The translations under genes were made by a program, and so were the position numbers. Below, piece by piece: positions 1-7,020 of a DNA stretch of 36,390 nucleotides; position 1 is the first letter of the stretch; each line of letters opens with the position of its first letter. The notes under the pieces are model-generated. The model was not told where the DNA came from and ran no database searches. It was given only the letters and a program-made list of their open reading frames with translations. Source of the DNA: Deltaproteobacteria bacterium (GTDB taxonomy: Bacteria; Desulfobacterota; Binatia; Binatales; Binataceae); NCBI GenBank assembly GCA_021827495.1, contig JAKAVN010000018.1, positions 1 to 36,390 on the forward strand, in the 5' to 3' direction.

Positions 1-403
1 GGCAGATATGGTCGCAGTAGGGGCTCAGCATCTCATCGGGCGCCACGGTCCCGTACCCGCCCAGCACGATCTTCGACTGCGGCGAATGTTTCCGGACCAG
101 CGCCACTACCTCCTTCATGCGATGGTAGGTAGCCAGGACGAACGACACCCCCACGACCTCATACCCGCGCCTGAGCTCGCGGACGAGTTCCCTGCGGGAG
201 GGATACTGGAGGACCACGGTGGGGGCCTCGAGGTTCTCGGCGAGGTACTCCAGCGAGAACTGGGTATGGTGAGAACGGGGGCTGAACAGGCCTTGGGCGC
301 GGGTCACCTGTTCGTGGAGCAACTCGTACCCTACGCTTGGGGAATCGCCGTACCGGACCCCCAAGGGACGGCAGACGGACGTGAGCAGGACTTGGCGTGT
401 CAC
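1..403 (-). CDS. B12-binding-domain radical SAM protein, N-terminal part (runs off the window)
   Basis: An open minus-strand frame of 134 codons starts at GTG 403 and reaches the window edge without a stop. An in-frame TAA lies four codons upstream of the GTG, so the start must be close to it; no ATG is available and no strong ribosome site is seen. The product begins VTRQVLLTSVCRPLGVRYGD and continues with GVSFVLATYHRMKEVVALVR and KIVLGGYGTVAPDE. That is the Rossmann-like pattern of the cobalamin-binding domain that precedes the radical SAM core in class B-type enzymes (a beta strand, a receiver-like helix, then a glycine-rich GGYG strand). The CxxxCxxC cluster would lie beyond position 1, so the substrate cannot be inferred. 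Family assignment rests on pattern recognition. Confidence 0.72.
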   Translation of the reverse strand, partial: MTRQVLLTSVCRPLGVRYGDSPSVGYELLHEQVTRAQGLFSPRSHHTQFSLEYLAENLEAPTVVLQYPSRRELVRELRRGYEVVGVSFVLATYHRMKEVVALVRKHSPQSKIVLGGYGTVAPDEMLSPYCDHIC

Positions 404-480
404 GGCGATTCGTTCAGGTGGTTAGGTATATGGGCGCAAGCGCGCGCTGCTCGCCGTGATCGTTTCATCTGGGCCTTGCC

Positions 481-717
481 TTGTTGCCGACCGCTGGAAG
501 ATGGAAGAGCGATACTTTCATTCATGCCTCGATTCGCGGCCGCGGCCGCCGCGGCCGCTTCCACAGCGCCACGCGATTGGGGCAGGCCATCATCCGCTTC
601 CTGGCCGACTGGAACGACCACCCCCAACCCTTCCGCTGGACCAATCCCGCACACCAAATCAAACGCAGCATCCGCAATGCTGCACTTATTTACGCGACGC
701 GGCTAGTGAGAGTATGA
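481..717 (+). mobile_element. IS630-type transposase C-terminal remnant
   Basis: The frame from 481 to 717 ends in a recognisable IS630-family transposase tail: RRGRFHSATRLGQAIIRFLA, then DWNDHPQPFRWTNPAHQIKR. The PFRWT motif followed by an Ala-rich helix is typical of the extreme C-terminus of these DDE enzymes. Nothing upstream resembles the catalytic DDE core, so only the last roughly 60 residues survive and the element is dead. The first part of the frame (about 530-560) is a GC microsatellite with three overlapping or adjacent GCGGCCGC octamers and is probably not ancestral coding sequence. A related remnant lies on the opposite strand near 27600-27744. Confidence 0.7.
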
Positions 718-755
718 CGTTAGCGCATAATTTCGCCAGACTGGGCGGCAAAACG

Positions 756-1250
756 ATGAAAGCTACTAAGGGTTGTTGGTTGGTGTTGCTGGCTTCAGCC
801 GCCGGAGCGGTCACGCTCGCCTATGCGGGTGTCGCGCTGGCGCAGGTGCCGACTGGCACTCCCGGCGAAACGAACCCGCCGGGATGGAAGCCGCACGTGG
901 CATACCCCTTTAGCCACGTGACGCCCGGGCAGTGGTCGCGCCCGGGTAAGCCCGGCCCAAGGATCGAGTTTCCCCAAGGGCGCCAACCGCCACCGACCGC
1001 TCCCATAACGCCTTCTCCCAAAGAGCTGCGCGAGCTGCGGAGGGAAGAGGAGCAGACGCGAAAGTATGGCCACATTACTGTCGAGCCCCCGCATCCCGCT
1101 AAGCATTGGGGCACGGCCAACGGGCGCCCGCCAGAACGGTATCACCGCACGGCGCCGCCCACTCCTTCTCCGGGGGGGGGGGCGAGCAGCGGACCGCAAA
1201 GCTCGGCTGACCCTCCGGGGTTTAACCTCCCGATTTACACGCGCCAGTGA
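756..1250 (+). CDS. Secreted proline-rich protein, copy A of tandem pair
   Basis: The 164-residue product is not a family I can name. It starts at ATG 756 by alignment with copy B; the frame is open further upstream but that part is unrelated. Residues 1-30 form a signal peptide: MKATKG, a hydrophobic core, then AYAGVALAQ with a likely cut after ALA. The mature part is rich in Pro, Gly and His and nearly free of predicted structure. It includes a charged helix-like stretch PSPKELRELRREEEQTRKYG and the motif TVEPPHPAKHWGTANGR. An 11-G tract (1172-1182) leads into a tail ending NLPIYTRQ. A CATAAT hexamer at 726-731 may serve as -10. Export to periplasm or surface is inferred from the signal peptide only. 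Confidence 0.6.
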   Translation: MKATKGCWLVLLASAAGAVTLAYAGVALAQVPTGTPGETNPPGWKPHVAYPFSHVTPGQWSRPGKPGPRIEFPQGRQPPPTAPITPSPKELRELRREEEQTRKYGHITVEPPHPAKHWGTANGRPPERYHRTAPPTPSPGGGASSGPQSSADPPGFNLPIYTRQ

Positions 1251-1298
1251 GAGGATGACGTTAGCGCAAATTTCGCCAGACTGGGGGAGGGCAAAGTG

Positions 1299-1763
1299 AT
1301 GAAAGCTACTAAGAGTTCCTGGTTGGCGATGGCGGCCTCGGCCGCCGCGCTGGTGGTCTTCGCCTATGGCGGCGCGGCGCTCGCGCAGGCGCCGAGCAGT
1401 ACGCCGTGCGGGGCTAAATCGCCGCCGGGCAAGTGGACGCCGTGCGTCTCCTATCCGTTTCGCCATCATCACCCTCACCACTCGGCACCTGCGCAAGAGG
1501 CGGGAAAGCCGCGTGGACCGGCCGAGATTCCCCAAGGGCGCCAACCGCCACCGACCGCTCCCATAACGCCTTCTCCCAAAGAGCTGCGCGAGCTGCGGGG
1601 GGAAGAGGAGCAGACGCGAAAGTACGGCCACATCACCGTCGAGCCCCCGCATCCCGCTAAGCATTGGGGCACGGCCAACGGGCGCCCGCCAGAACGGTAT
1701 CACCGCACGGCGCCGCCCACTCCGTCTCCGGGGGGGGGCGAGCGGACCGCAAAGCTCGGCTGA
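1299..1763 (+). CDS. Secreted proline-rich protein, copy B of tandem pair (frame set by a 9-G tract)
   Basis: Product of 154 residues, starting at ATG 1299 behind a GGGGGAGGG ribosome site; a GTG at 1296 is also in frame but copy A supports the ATG. It has the same architecture as copy A: signal peptide ending AYGGAALAQ, a diverged linker containing the His-rich stretch RHHHPHHS, then the near-identical block PSPKELRELRGEEEQTRKYG and EPPHPAKHWGTANGR. The G tract (1730-1738) has 9 G against 11 in copy A. This places a TGA at 1761-1763 and ends the protein with GGGERTAKLG. With 8 or 11 G, translation would instead continue through 1741-2136, giving about 279 residues. The function is unknown, and the short form may be an off state, a decayed gene or a base-calling error in a homopolymer. 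Confidence 0.55.
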   Translation: MKATKSSWLAMAASAAALVVFAYGGAALAQAPSSTPCGAKSPPGKWTPCVSYPFRHHHPHHSAPAQEAGKPRGPAEIPQGRQPPPTAPITPSPKELRELRGEEEQTRKYGHITVEPPHPAKHWGTANGRPPERYHRTAPPTPSPGGGERTAKLG

Positions 1764-2136
1764 CCCTCCAGTTTACCTTCCGATTTACACGCAGTACCAA
1801 GGGGCCTCGTGGGCTCCAACTGCCGCGCCTTCTCCGAGCGCTACTCCCACACCGGCGGTCCCGTTTCCGATGGACCTTTCCGCAGCGGTTGACGCGACCT
1901 ACATGGTTCAGTTCACCAACGCGGGCATGTACATCCTTGACAAGACGACCGGAGCGGTCGCGGACGCGGTCGGACTCTGGACTTTCTGGTGCAGCGGCAC
2001 AGGGGTGAGCGGCGCGCAGCTTAGCGACTGCCCTTCATCACCGCCGACGAGCGGTCTCGCCGGCTTCGACATGCAGATTGCGGCCCGGCCGCCGCGCGCG
2101 GCGCTTGCGTGCACGCGCGCCGCTTGTCTCCATTAA
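1741..2136 (+). pseudogene. Out-of-frame C-terminal domain belonging to copy B
   Basis: In frame 1 the sequence after the G tract is open from 1741 to the TAA at 2134-2136. It reads SADPPVYLPIYTQYQGASWAP, a Ser/Thr/Pro linker, then a folded-looking segment VDATYMVQFTNAGMYILDKT, TGAVADAVGLWTFWCSGTGV and SGLAGFDMQIA. The pattern of an aromatic beta strand, DKTTGAV, FWC and a late D-x-Q-I-A resembles the first blade of bacterial extracellular beta-propeller or sialidase-like proteins. That resemblance is tentative. After QIA the sequence turns into ARPPRAALACTR and stops, so the domain is truncated or shifted again. There is no ribosome site for separate translation. It is read here as the lost C-terminal part of the preceding gene. 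Confidence 0.5.
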
Positions 2137-2236
2137 CCTTGGGGCTCACGCCGAAGAAAACGTACCCGGCCTAGATGGGGACGCGATTATAGATTAACTG
2201 CCACAAGTGCCCGGCCCGCGCGCTTGCCTACAATAG

Positions 2237-4651
2237 CTACCCGGCGGCCCGCGCGCCTGGCGCCGATGCTGCCTCGCGAATCAGCGAAAGCACGCGCTCG
2301 GGCGTAAGCGGCATTCCTCGAATTGTGACGCCGAACGGCGCCAGTGCGTCCTCGACCGCGTTGACGACCGCGGCCGGGCTGCCGATCGCGCCGCCTTCAC
2401 CCATGCCTTTCGCGCCCACCGGCGTAAACGGCGACGGTGAAACCAGGTGCGCCACCTCGATGTCTGGAAGGTCGGCGGCGACGGGTACCAGGTAATCCTG
2501 AAAAGTGGGATTAAGCAGGTTGCCCGCCTCGTCGTACTTCAACTCCTCCCACAGCGCGCCGCTGATTCCCTGCACCACGCCGCCGTGGATCTGTCCGTCG
2601 ACCACCATCGGATTGATGAGCGTGCCGGCATCATGCGCGATCACGAAGCGCAGCAGTTTCACATGGCCGGTCGCTACATCAACCTCGACCAGCGCGGCGA
2701 AGGTGGCGCTGGGATGCGTAGTGTAGATGCTGAGACGGCCTTGCTCGTCGGGGGCCCATCGGACTACCGGGCTGGTCCAGTAAGCGGTGGCTTCGAGGTT
2801 CGGTTCCAGGCCTTCGGGCAATGTCAGGTAGGGTCCGGGGAACAAGTAGAGCTGTTTGGCAATTTCGGCAATCGACAACGCGCGGCTGGGATTGTCGCGG
2901 CTGGCGACTTTGCCGCCCTTCAGCTCGAGCTCTTCGGCCCTGGTCTTCAAAAGATAGCCGCCGATTTTCAGAATCTTGTCCTTCACCTTGCGCGTCGCCA
3001 TCAGCGCGCACGAAGCGCCATAGGCCGCGCCGCGGCTCGACCACGAGCCCAGCCCGTAGGGTACCATCGCGGTGTCGCCGAAAATCACTTTGATGTCTTC
3101 GGGGCTGATACTGAGTTCGTCGGCGACGATTTGGGCGAGCGTGGTCTCGACGCCCTGGCCGATGTCCTGGATGCCGGTGAGCAGCGTGACGCCGCCCTGC
3201 GGCGTGACGCGCACGGTCGCTGCTTCGTAGCCGTTGAAGATGCAGTTGGGAACCGCGCCGCCCGACGGCTCGAGCATCGCGGCGAAGCCGACCCCGATAT
3301 AGCGCCCCGCGGCGCGCAATCGCGCCTGTTCCTCGCGCACGCGATCGTAATCAATCATCTGGAGGGCGCGCCGCAGGCACGCGGGGTAATCGCCGCTGTC
3401 GTAGACGGGACCCGCGCACTGCTGGTAGGGAAATTCGTCAGGCTGGATGAAATTGCGCTCGCGTATCTCGCGCGGAGAAATCCCCAGCTTGCGCGCGGCG
3501 ATGTCGAGCACCCGCTCCATCGGAAAGTTGGCGACGTCCTTGCCGTAGCCGCGATAGGCGCCGTAAGGCGCCTTGTTGCTGACCACGCCGGTCACTTCGA
3601 CCGCATAGTTGGTAATCTTGTACGGCCCCGGGATATACGCGGCGGCGACCGCCAGCGCGCCGATACCGGCGGCGCGGTTGGTGCCGTCGCAGCCGACGTT
3701 GCCGACCAGCTTCGCCTTGACGCCGAGGATCGTGCCATCCTTGCGAAAGCCGATCTTGAGGCCGCAGACGTAATCGCGCGAATGGACTCCGGCGAGCAGG
3801 TTTTCGGAACGGCTCTCGGCCCACTTCACCGGCCGCCCGGTGGCCATCGAGAGCAGGCACGGGGTCACTTCGTCGTAAACCTGGAGTTTGTTGCCGAAGC
3901 CGCCGCCGATGGCGGGCGCGATCACGCGGATCTTCTGCTCGGGGATGCGGAGAATTTGCGCGAGCAGCGTACGGCACTGATGCGGCGCCTGGGTCGAGAT
4001 GTAGGCGGTTAGTTCGCCGGTGATGCGGTCGTAATCGGCGAGGACCGCGCGGCCTTCGAGCGGCGCGCCGGTGTAGCGATGGTGCGCGACGCTCTCGTCG
4101 ACCACCAGGTCCGCCTCGTGCAATGCCTGGTCCACGTCGCCGGTGCGAAACGCGTGCTCCATCGCGACGTTAGTCCCCCATTCCTCATATAGGTGGGCCG
4201 CGTCGGGGGCCAGCGCCTGCTCGATCGTGACGATCGCCGGTAGCGATTCGTACTCGACCTCGATCAGCTCCAGCGCGTCTTCGGCGATATAGCGGCTCTG
4301 GGCCGCGACCGCGGCCACCGCCTCGCCCACCCAGCGGACCTTATCGGCCGCGATCGCGTGCGACTTGTTGAGCCGCATGCCGGGCAGCGCGATCACTGCC
4401 GGAAGCGGCTCGCACATCTGCGCGGCGCGCTCGCCGGTAAGGACCGCGATCACCCCTGGGAGCTTCTCTGCTGCTTCGACGTTGACACTCTTTATGCGCG
4501 CGTGTGCGTGCGGGCTTCGCAGGATCGCGCCATAGAGCATCCCCGGCAGGTCGATATCGTCGGTGTACCTGCCGCGGCCGGTTAAGAACCGAGGGTCCTG
4601 CTTACGCCGGTAGTTCGTGCCGACCCAGCCTGCGGTGCTCTGTTCAGCCAT
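2237..4651 (-). CDS. Molybdenum hydroxylase large subunit (xanthine dehydrogenase/CoxL family)
   Basis: The 804-residue product has the full length of the molybdopterin-cytosine-dinucleotide-binding subunit of xanthine oxidase-family enzymes. Visible landmarks are the N-terminal ald/xan domain (RGRYTDDIDLPGMLYGAILR), the cofactor loop GGGFGNK at 249-255, the loop AYRGYGK at 365-371, and the catalytic glutamate in GMGEGG (Glu752). The family hydroxylates aldehydes, purines, aromatic heterocycles or CO. The active-site loop is not the AYxCSFR of form I CO dehydrogenase and lacks its copper-ligating cysteine, so CO oxidation is unlikely; the substrate cannot be told. ATG 4651 follows a GGAG ribosome site and lies 16 bases from the iron-sulfur subunit gene upstream. 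No XdhC/CoxF-like maturation factor is present here. Confidence 0.93.
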   Translation of the reverse strand: MAEQSTAGWVGTNYRRKQDPRFLTGRGRYTDDIDLPGMLYGAILRSPHAHARIKSVNVEAAEKLPGVIAVLTGERAAQMCEPLPAVIALPGMRLNKSHAIAADKVRWVGEAVAAVAAQSRYIAEDALELIEVEYESLPAIVTIEQALAPDAAHLYEEWGTNVAMEHAFRTGDVDQALHEADLVVDESVAHHRYTGAPLEGRAVLADYDRITGELTAYISTQAPHQCRTLLAQILRIPEQKIRVIAPAIGGGFGNKLQVYDEVTPCLLSMATGRPVKWAESRSENLLAGVHSRDYVCGLKIGFRKDGTILGVKAKLVGNVGCDGTNRAAGIGALAVAAAYIPGPYKITNYAVEVTGVVSNKAPYGAYRGYGKDVANFPMERVLDIAARKLGISPREIRERNFIQPDEFPYQQCAGPVYDSGDYPACLRRALQMIDYDRVREEQARLRAAGRYIGVGFAAMLEPSGGAVPNCIFNGYEAATVRVTPQGGVTLLTGIQDIGQGVETTLAQIVADELSISPEDIKVIFGDTAMVPYGLGSWSSRGAAYGASCALMATRKVKDKILKIGGYLLKTRAEELELKGGKVASRDNPSRALSIAEIAKQLYLFPGPYLTLPEGLEPNLEATAYWTSPVVRWAPDEQGRLSIYTTHPSATFAALVEVDVATGHVKLLRFVIAHDAGTLINPMVVDGQIHGGVVQGISGALWEELKYDEAGNLLNPTFQDYLVPVAADLPDIEVAHLVSPSPFTPVGAKGMGEGGAIGSPAAVVNAVEDALAPFGVTIRGMPLTPERVLSLIREAASAPGARAAG

Positions 4652-4667
4652 CCCACATCTCCGCTGC

Positions 4668-5156
4668 TTACGATGCGTCCGAAGCCTTGGCGCCGCGCAG
4701 CTTTACTGCCGCCGCCGCCACCGCCTTAACGATATTGGTATAGCCGGTGCATCGGCAGATGTTGCCCGAGATGCCGCGCCGGATCTGCTCGGCAGTCGGA
4801 TCGGGATTGCGCGCGAGGAGTTGGTAGGTGCTGAGCACCATCGCTGGCGTGCAAAAGCCGCATTGAAGGCCATGCTGCTCCGTGAAGGCCTCCTGGATTG
4901 GATGCAGCCGCGCGCCCTGGGCGAGGCCCTCGACGGTCAGAATCTCGACCCCATCGGCCTGGACTGCGAACATCATGCAGGACTTGGCCGCGCGGCCGGC
5001 GACGATCACCGTGCAGGCGCCGCATACGCCGTCTTCGCATCCGATGTGCGCGCCCTTGAGGCAAAGGTTGTCGCGCAGGAAATCAACCAGCAGCAAGCGC
5101 GGTTCGATTTCTTCACGGTAGACAACACCGTTGACCGTAACAGTGATGGTAGACAT
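4668..5156 (-). CDS. Molybdenum hydroxylase small subunit, (2Fe-2S) protein
   Basis: 162 residues, as expected for the CoxS-type electron-transfer subunit. Both clusters are intact. The plant-type ferredoxin cluster uses Cys40, Cys45 and Cys48 (GCEDGVCGACTV) and Cys60. The C-terminal helical cluster uses Cys99 and Cys102 (CGFC) and Cys134 and Cys136 (CRC). The subunit carries electrons from the molybdenum centre of the large subunit to the FAD of the medium subunit. It is the middle gene of the operon, 11 bases after the FAD gene and 16 before the large-subunit gene, giving the classical M-S-L order. Confidence 0.95.
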   Translation of the reverse strand: MSTITVTVNGVVYREEIEPRLLLVDFLRDNLCLKGAHIGCEDGVCGACTVIVAGRAAKSCMMFAVQADGVEILTVEGLAQGARLHPIQEAFTEQHGLQCGFCTPAMVLSTYQLLARNPDPTAEQIRRGISGNICRCTGYTNIVKAVAAAAVKLRGAKASDAS

Positions 5157-5167
5157 TTCGGCTTCCT

Positions 5168-6043
5168 CTACAACAGCGCGCCGGCGCGCTCGGCGGCCAG
5201 CTTCAGGGCGCGTCCGACGATCACCGGGGCGATGGTCCGGCGGTACTCCGCGGAGCCGTGTACGTCGGATGGCGGATCGGTCTGCCGCGGCGCAAGCGCC
5301 GCGGCATCGACAATCACCGCTTGGGTGATCCTGTTGCCGCGTAGTGCGCGCTCGGCCGCGGCCGCGCGGATCGGCATCGGACCCATCCCAGCAAGCGCCA
5401 CACGAACATCCGTGCAGTTGCCGTCGTCGTCCATGGCGAGCATCACCGCCGCACCCACAATCGCCAATCCATTGCTGCGCCGGCTGAGTTTTAGATGGGC
5501 GCCGCCGCTATGCGGTGGCGGTTTCGGAATCCGCAGCGCGGTCAGAATTTCATCCGGCTTGAGCGCGGTGGTAAGAAAGCCGGCGAAGAAGCGGTCGATC
5601 GGAATCGCGCGTGACGACGCTCTCCCGGCCGCGATCAGCTCGGCGCCGAGCGCGATCGCCGCCAAGGGGAAATCGGCGGCGGGGTCGGCGTGACAAAGGT
5701 TGCCCCCGATAGTGCCGCGATTGCGCACGATCGGATCGGCGATGTGCGACGCCGCCTCCGCCAACACTGGGCAGTGCGCCTGAACCAGGGCCGAGTTCTC
5801 GATCGCTTCGTGGGTCGCCAGCGCGCCCACCAACAGCGCGCCGTCGTCGCCGCGGATGAGATCAAGCGCGGGGACGCGCGTAATGTCTACGATGTGCTTC
5901 GGCGAGGCAAGCCGCAGCTTCATCACCGGCACCAAGCTCTGTCCCCCGGCCAGAACCCTGGCCTCGGCGCCGTGCTGCTCGAGGATATCAATCACCTCGG
6001 CAATCGACGACGGCGCATGGTAGGTGAAAGCCCGCGGTCTCAA
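5168..6043 (-). CDS. Molybdenum hydroxylase medium subunit, FAD-binding (CoxM type)
   Basis: The FAD-binding domain of the PCMH/CO dehydrogenase medium-subunit family is recognised by AGGQSLVPVMKLR (from residue 32) and TIGGNLCHADPAADFP (from residue 111), the two flavin loops. I place the start at TTG 6043, giving 291 residues (family about 280-290). An AGGGGAG ribosome site sits 7 bases upstream (6051-6057), and the alignment-like start RPRAFTYHAP follows at once. The frame stays open to an ATG at 6118, but that 25-residue extension is atypical and is read in another frame as a glycosyltransferase relic. The TTG overlaps the TGA that ends the relic frame, so translational coupling is possible. 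It is the first gene of the hydroxylase operon. Confidence 0.9.
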   Translation of the reverse strand: MRPRAFTYHAPSSIAEVIDILEQHGAEARVLAGGQSLVPVMKLRLASPKHIVDITRVPALDLIRGDDGALLVGALATHEAIENSALVQAHCPVLAEAASHIADPIVRNRGTIGGNLCHADPAADFPLAAIALGAELIAAGRASSRAIPIDRFFAGFLTTALKPDEILTALRIPKPPPHSGGAHLKLSRRSNGLAIVGAAVMLAMDDDGNCTDVRVALAGMGPMPIRAAAAERALRGNRITQAVIVDAAALAPRQTDPPSDVHGSAEYRRTIAPVIVGRALKLAAERAGALL

Positions 6044-6138
6044 ACCGATACTCCCCTGGTTCCGCCGTAAAGCTTGGGCGATACGCGCTCGTAAAGTGGG
6101 GCGCGTTGCGCGATACACAGCGGCGGCGGCGCAGCCAT
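6040..6138 (-). pseudogene. Relic of a GT4 glycosyltransferase N-terminus, now a 32-codon leader frame
   Basis: On the minus strand ATG 6138 opens a short frame behind GAGGGAG that ends with TGA at 6042-6040. Its product contains CIAQRAPLYERVSPKLYGGT, which matches the conserved N-terminus of family 4 glycosyltransferases (IAQVAPLYE, then PPKLYGGTERVV). The expected ERVVS is replaced by RGVS through a small deletion, and the frame stops. No further glycosyltransferase sequence follows; the hydroxylase FAD subunit begins at the overlapping TTG. The relic therefore supplies the ribosome site and start region of the downstream gene. It may act as a leader peptide coupling translation. Homology is clear by eye over about 20 residues; function is inference. 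Confidence 0.65.
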
Positions 6139-6606
6139 CGCCACTCCCTCGCGGTTGAGCTCATCCCTGCAGTTCAATTTAGCCGGAATTTCCGTTTCGA
6201 CTTGCCAAACATGCGGTCATTAGCCCGGTGGCGGCTCGATTGTCAAGTTGCCGCTCGGCTGCGGGCTCGCGGTCGGCCGCAACGCCACCAATCCGTTGCT
6301 CGCATAGCGCGCCAACTCCGGCGATCGCATCGTGTGCGACCTCAAGCTTACGGTGGACGCGCGCCGCAACGCACGCCGGCCGCAACCGGGCCGGTGGACC
6401 TTTCCAACCAGGAATGCGCTCGACCGCGCGCCCGCGATTGGTTTGATAATTTTACCGCCGACCTGTCAAGGGCGCACTGCTTGCTGGCGCGGCGCCTATG
6501 GTGGCGCCTATGACAGAGCGGGCGGCGGCACTCAATGCGCAGCCGCGCCTGACGCCCGCGTTGCGGGGCGAGGCGTGACGGCGCACGCTTCAGGTGCGAA
6601 CGCCTT
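6139..6606. other. Gene-free stretch between the hydroxylase operon and a small hypothetical gene
   Basis: Both strands contain only short frames with Arg/Ala/Pro-rich products that match nothing and carry no ribosome sites. Apart from the promoter candidate at 6217-6246 and a short AT-rich spot near 6445-6455 I see no signal. The stretch is probably decayed or regulatory sequence. Confidence 0.5.
6217..6246 (-). promoter_or_regulatory. Candidate sigma-70 promoter for the hydroxylase operon
   Basis: Reading the minus strand, a perfect TTGACA (6246-6241) is followed after 18 bases by TAATGA (6222-6217), a weak -10. It lies about 75 bases upstream of the leader ATG at 6138 and about 170 bases upstream of the TTG start of the FAD subunit gene. 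No better candidate is visible in the gap. Confidence 0.3.
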
Positions 6607-6912
6607 TCAGCGCAGAGAAAGCTTGGGAAATATAGACTTGAGGTCGGCCGGGCCCCGGTCCGGTATCTCCTCCTCAACCTCCGTCGACGCTTTCGCTCGC
6701 ACCTCGTCCTCGTGATCGACAAACACTCCCCTTTTAACGAAGTAGCGCCGTTGCCCCGTCGGGTTGGGGTCTTCTTCGGCGGTGCGTTCGGCGGCCAATG
6801 CCGGTTCCGCCGTGAGGCACGGTGCGGTGGGCGTGACGTCCATCACCTCGTCTGCCGCCTGCTCAGCTTGAGCCGAACGAATCGTCGAAACAATTTTCCG
6901 TAGCCAGGACAT
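6607..6912 (-). CDS. Small hypothetical protein, 101 residues
   Basis: I do not recognise a family. The start at ATG 6912 is supported by GGGAGGAAGAG placed 4 bases upstream; the frame is open for 28 more codons but without a better ribosome site. The N-terminus MSWLRKIVSTIRSAQAEQAA is an amphipathic helix with basic residues. The rest is acidic and probably disordered, with FVKRGVFVDHEDEVRAKAS and a C-terminus PADLKSIFPKLSLR. There is no signal peptide or membrane segment. The gene stands alone between gene-free stretches, upstream of an AT-rich island that could hold its promoter. Confidence 0.5.
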   Translation of the reverse strand: MSWLRKIVSTIRSAQAEQAADEVMDVTPTAPCLTAEPALAAERTAEEDPNPTGQRRYFVKRGVFVDHEDEVRAKASTEVEEEIPDRGPADLKSIFPKLSLR

Positions 6913-7020
6913 CGGTCTCTTCCTCCCAGAAACGTCGATTAAAAGGCCTGCCTCGGCATCGTGGCGATGACGAGCCTGAAGTCGAAGAACCGGCAAAAGA
7001 AATCAAGAGCGGCGATTGAA

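Larger units (their letters stand above)
705..1792 (+). repeat. Tandem duplication of a secreted-protein gene (units 705-1242 and 1246-1792)
   Basis: Both units begin with the same leader (AGTGAGAG, then ATGACGTTAGCGC, then TTTCGCCAGACTGGG), run through a coding frame starting MKATK, and end with CGATTTACACGC. Identity is mosaic. About 245 bp near the 3' end (about 970-1215 versus 1530-1760) differ at only a handful of positions. The 5' coding parts (about 840-960 versus 1395-1530) are clearly diverged and differ by insertions and deletions. Either an old duplication was homogenised by gene conversion in its 3' half, or the 5' halves diversified. The second unit alone continues into a further coding domain (1741-2136), so the duplication appears to have inserted a truncated copy in front of a longer gene. 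Confidence 0.85.

Noticed and set aside
8-706. 232-codon plus-strand frame at the left edge
   Set aside because: It is the complement of the radical SAM N-terminus followed by non-coding sequence; the product resembles no family and the minus strand carries the conserved motifs.
795-1703. 302-codon minus-strand frame across both tandem copies
   Set aside because: Arg-rich mirror of the duplicated plus-strand genes; its internal repeat merely reflects the DNA duplication.
2447-4012. 521-codon plus-strand frame
   Set aside because: Antisense shadow of the molybdenum hydroxylase large subunit, caused by high GC at third positions.
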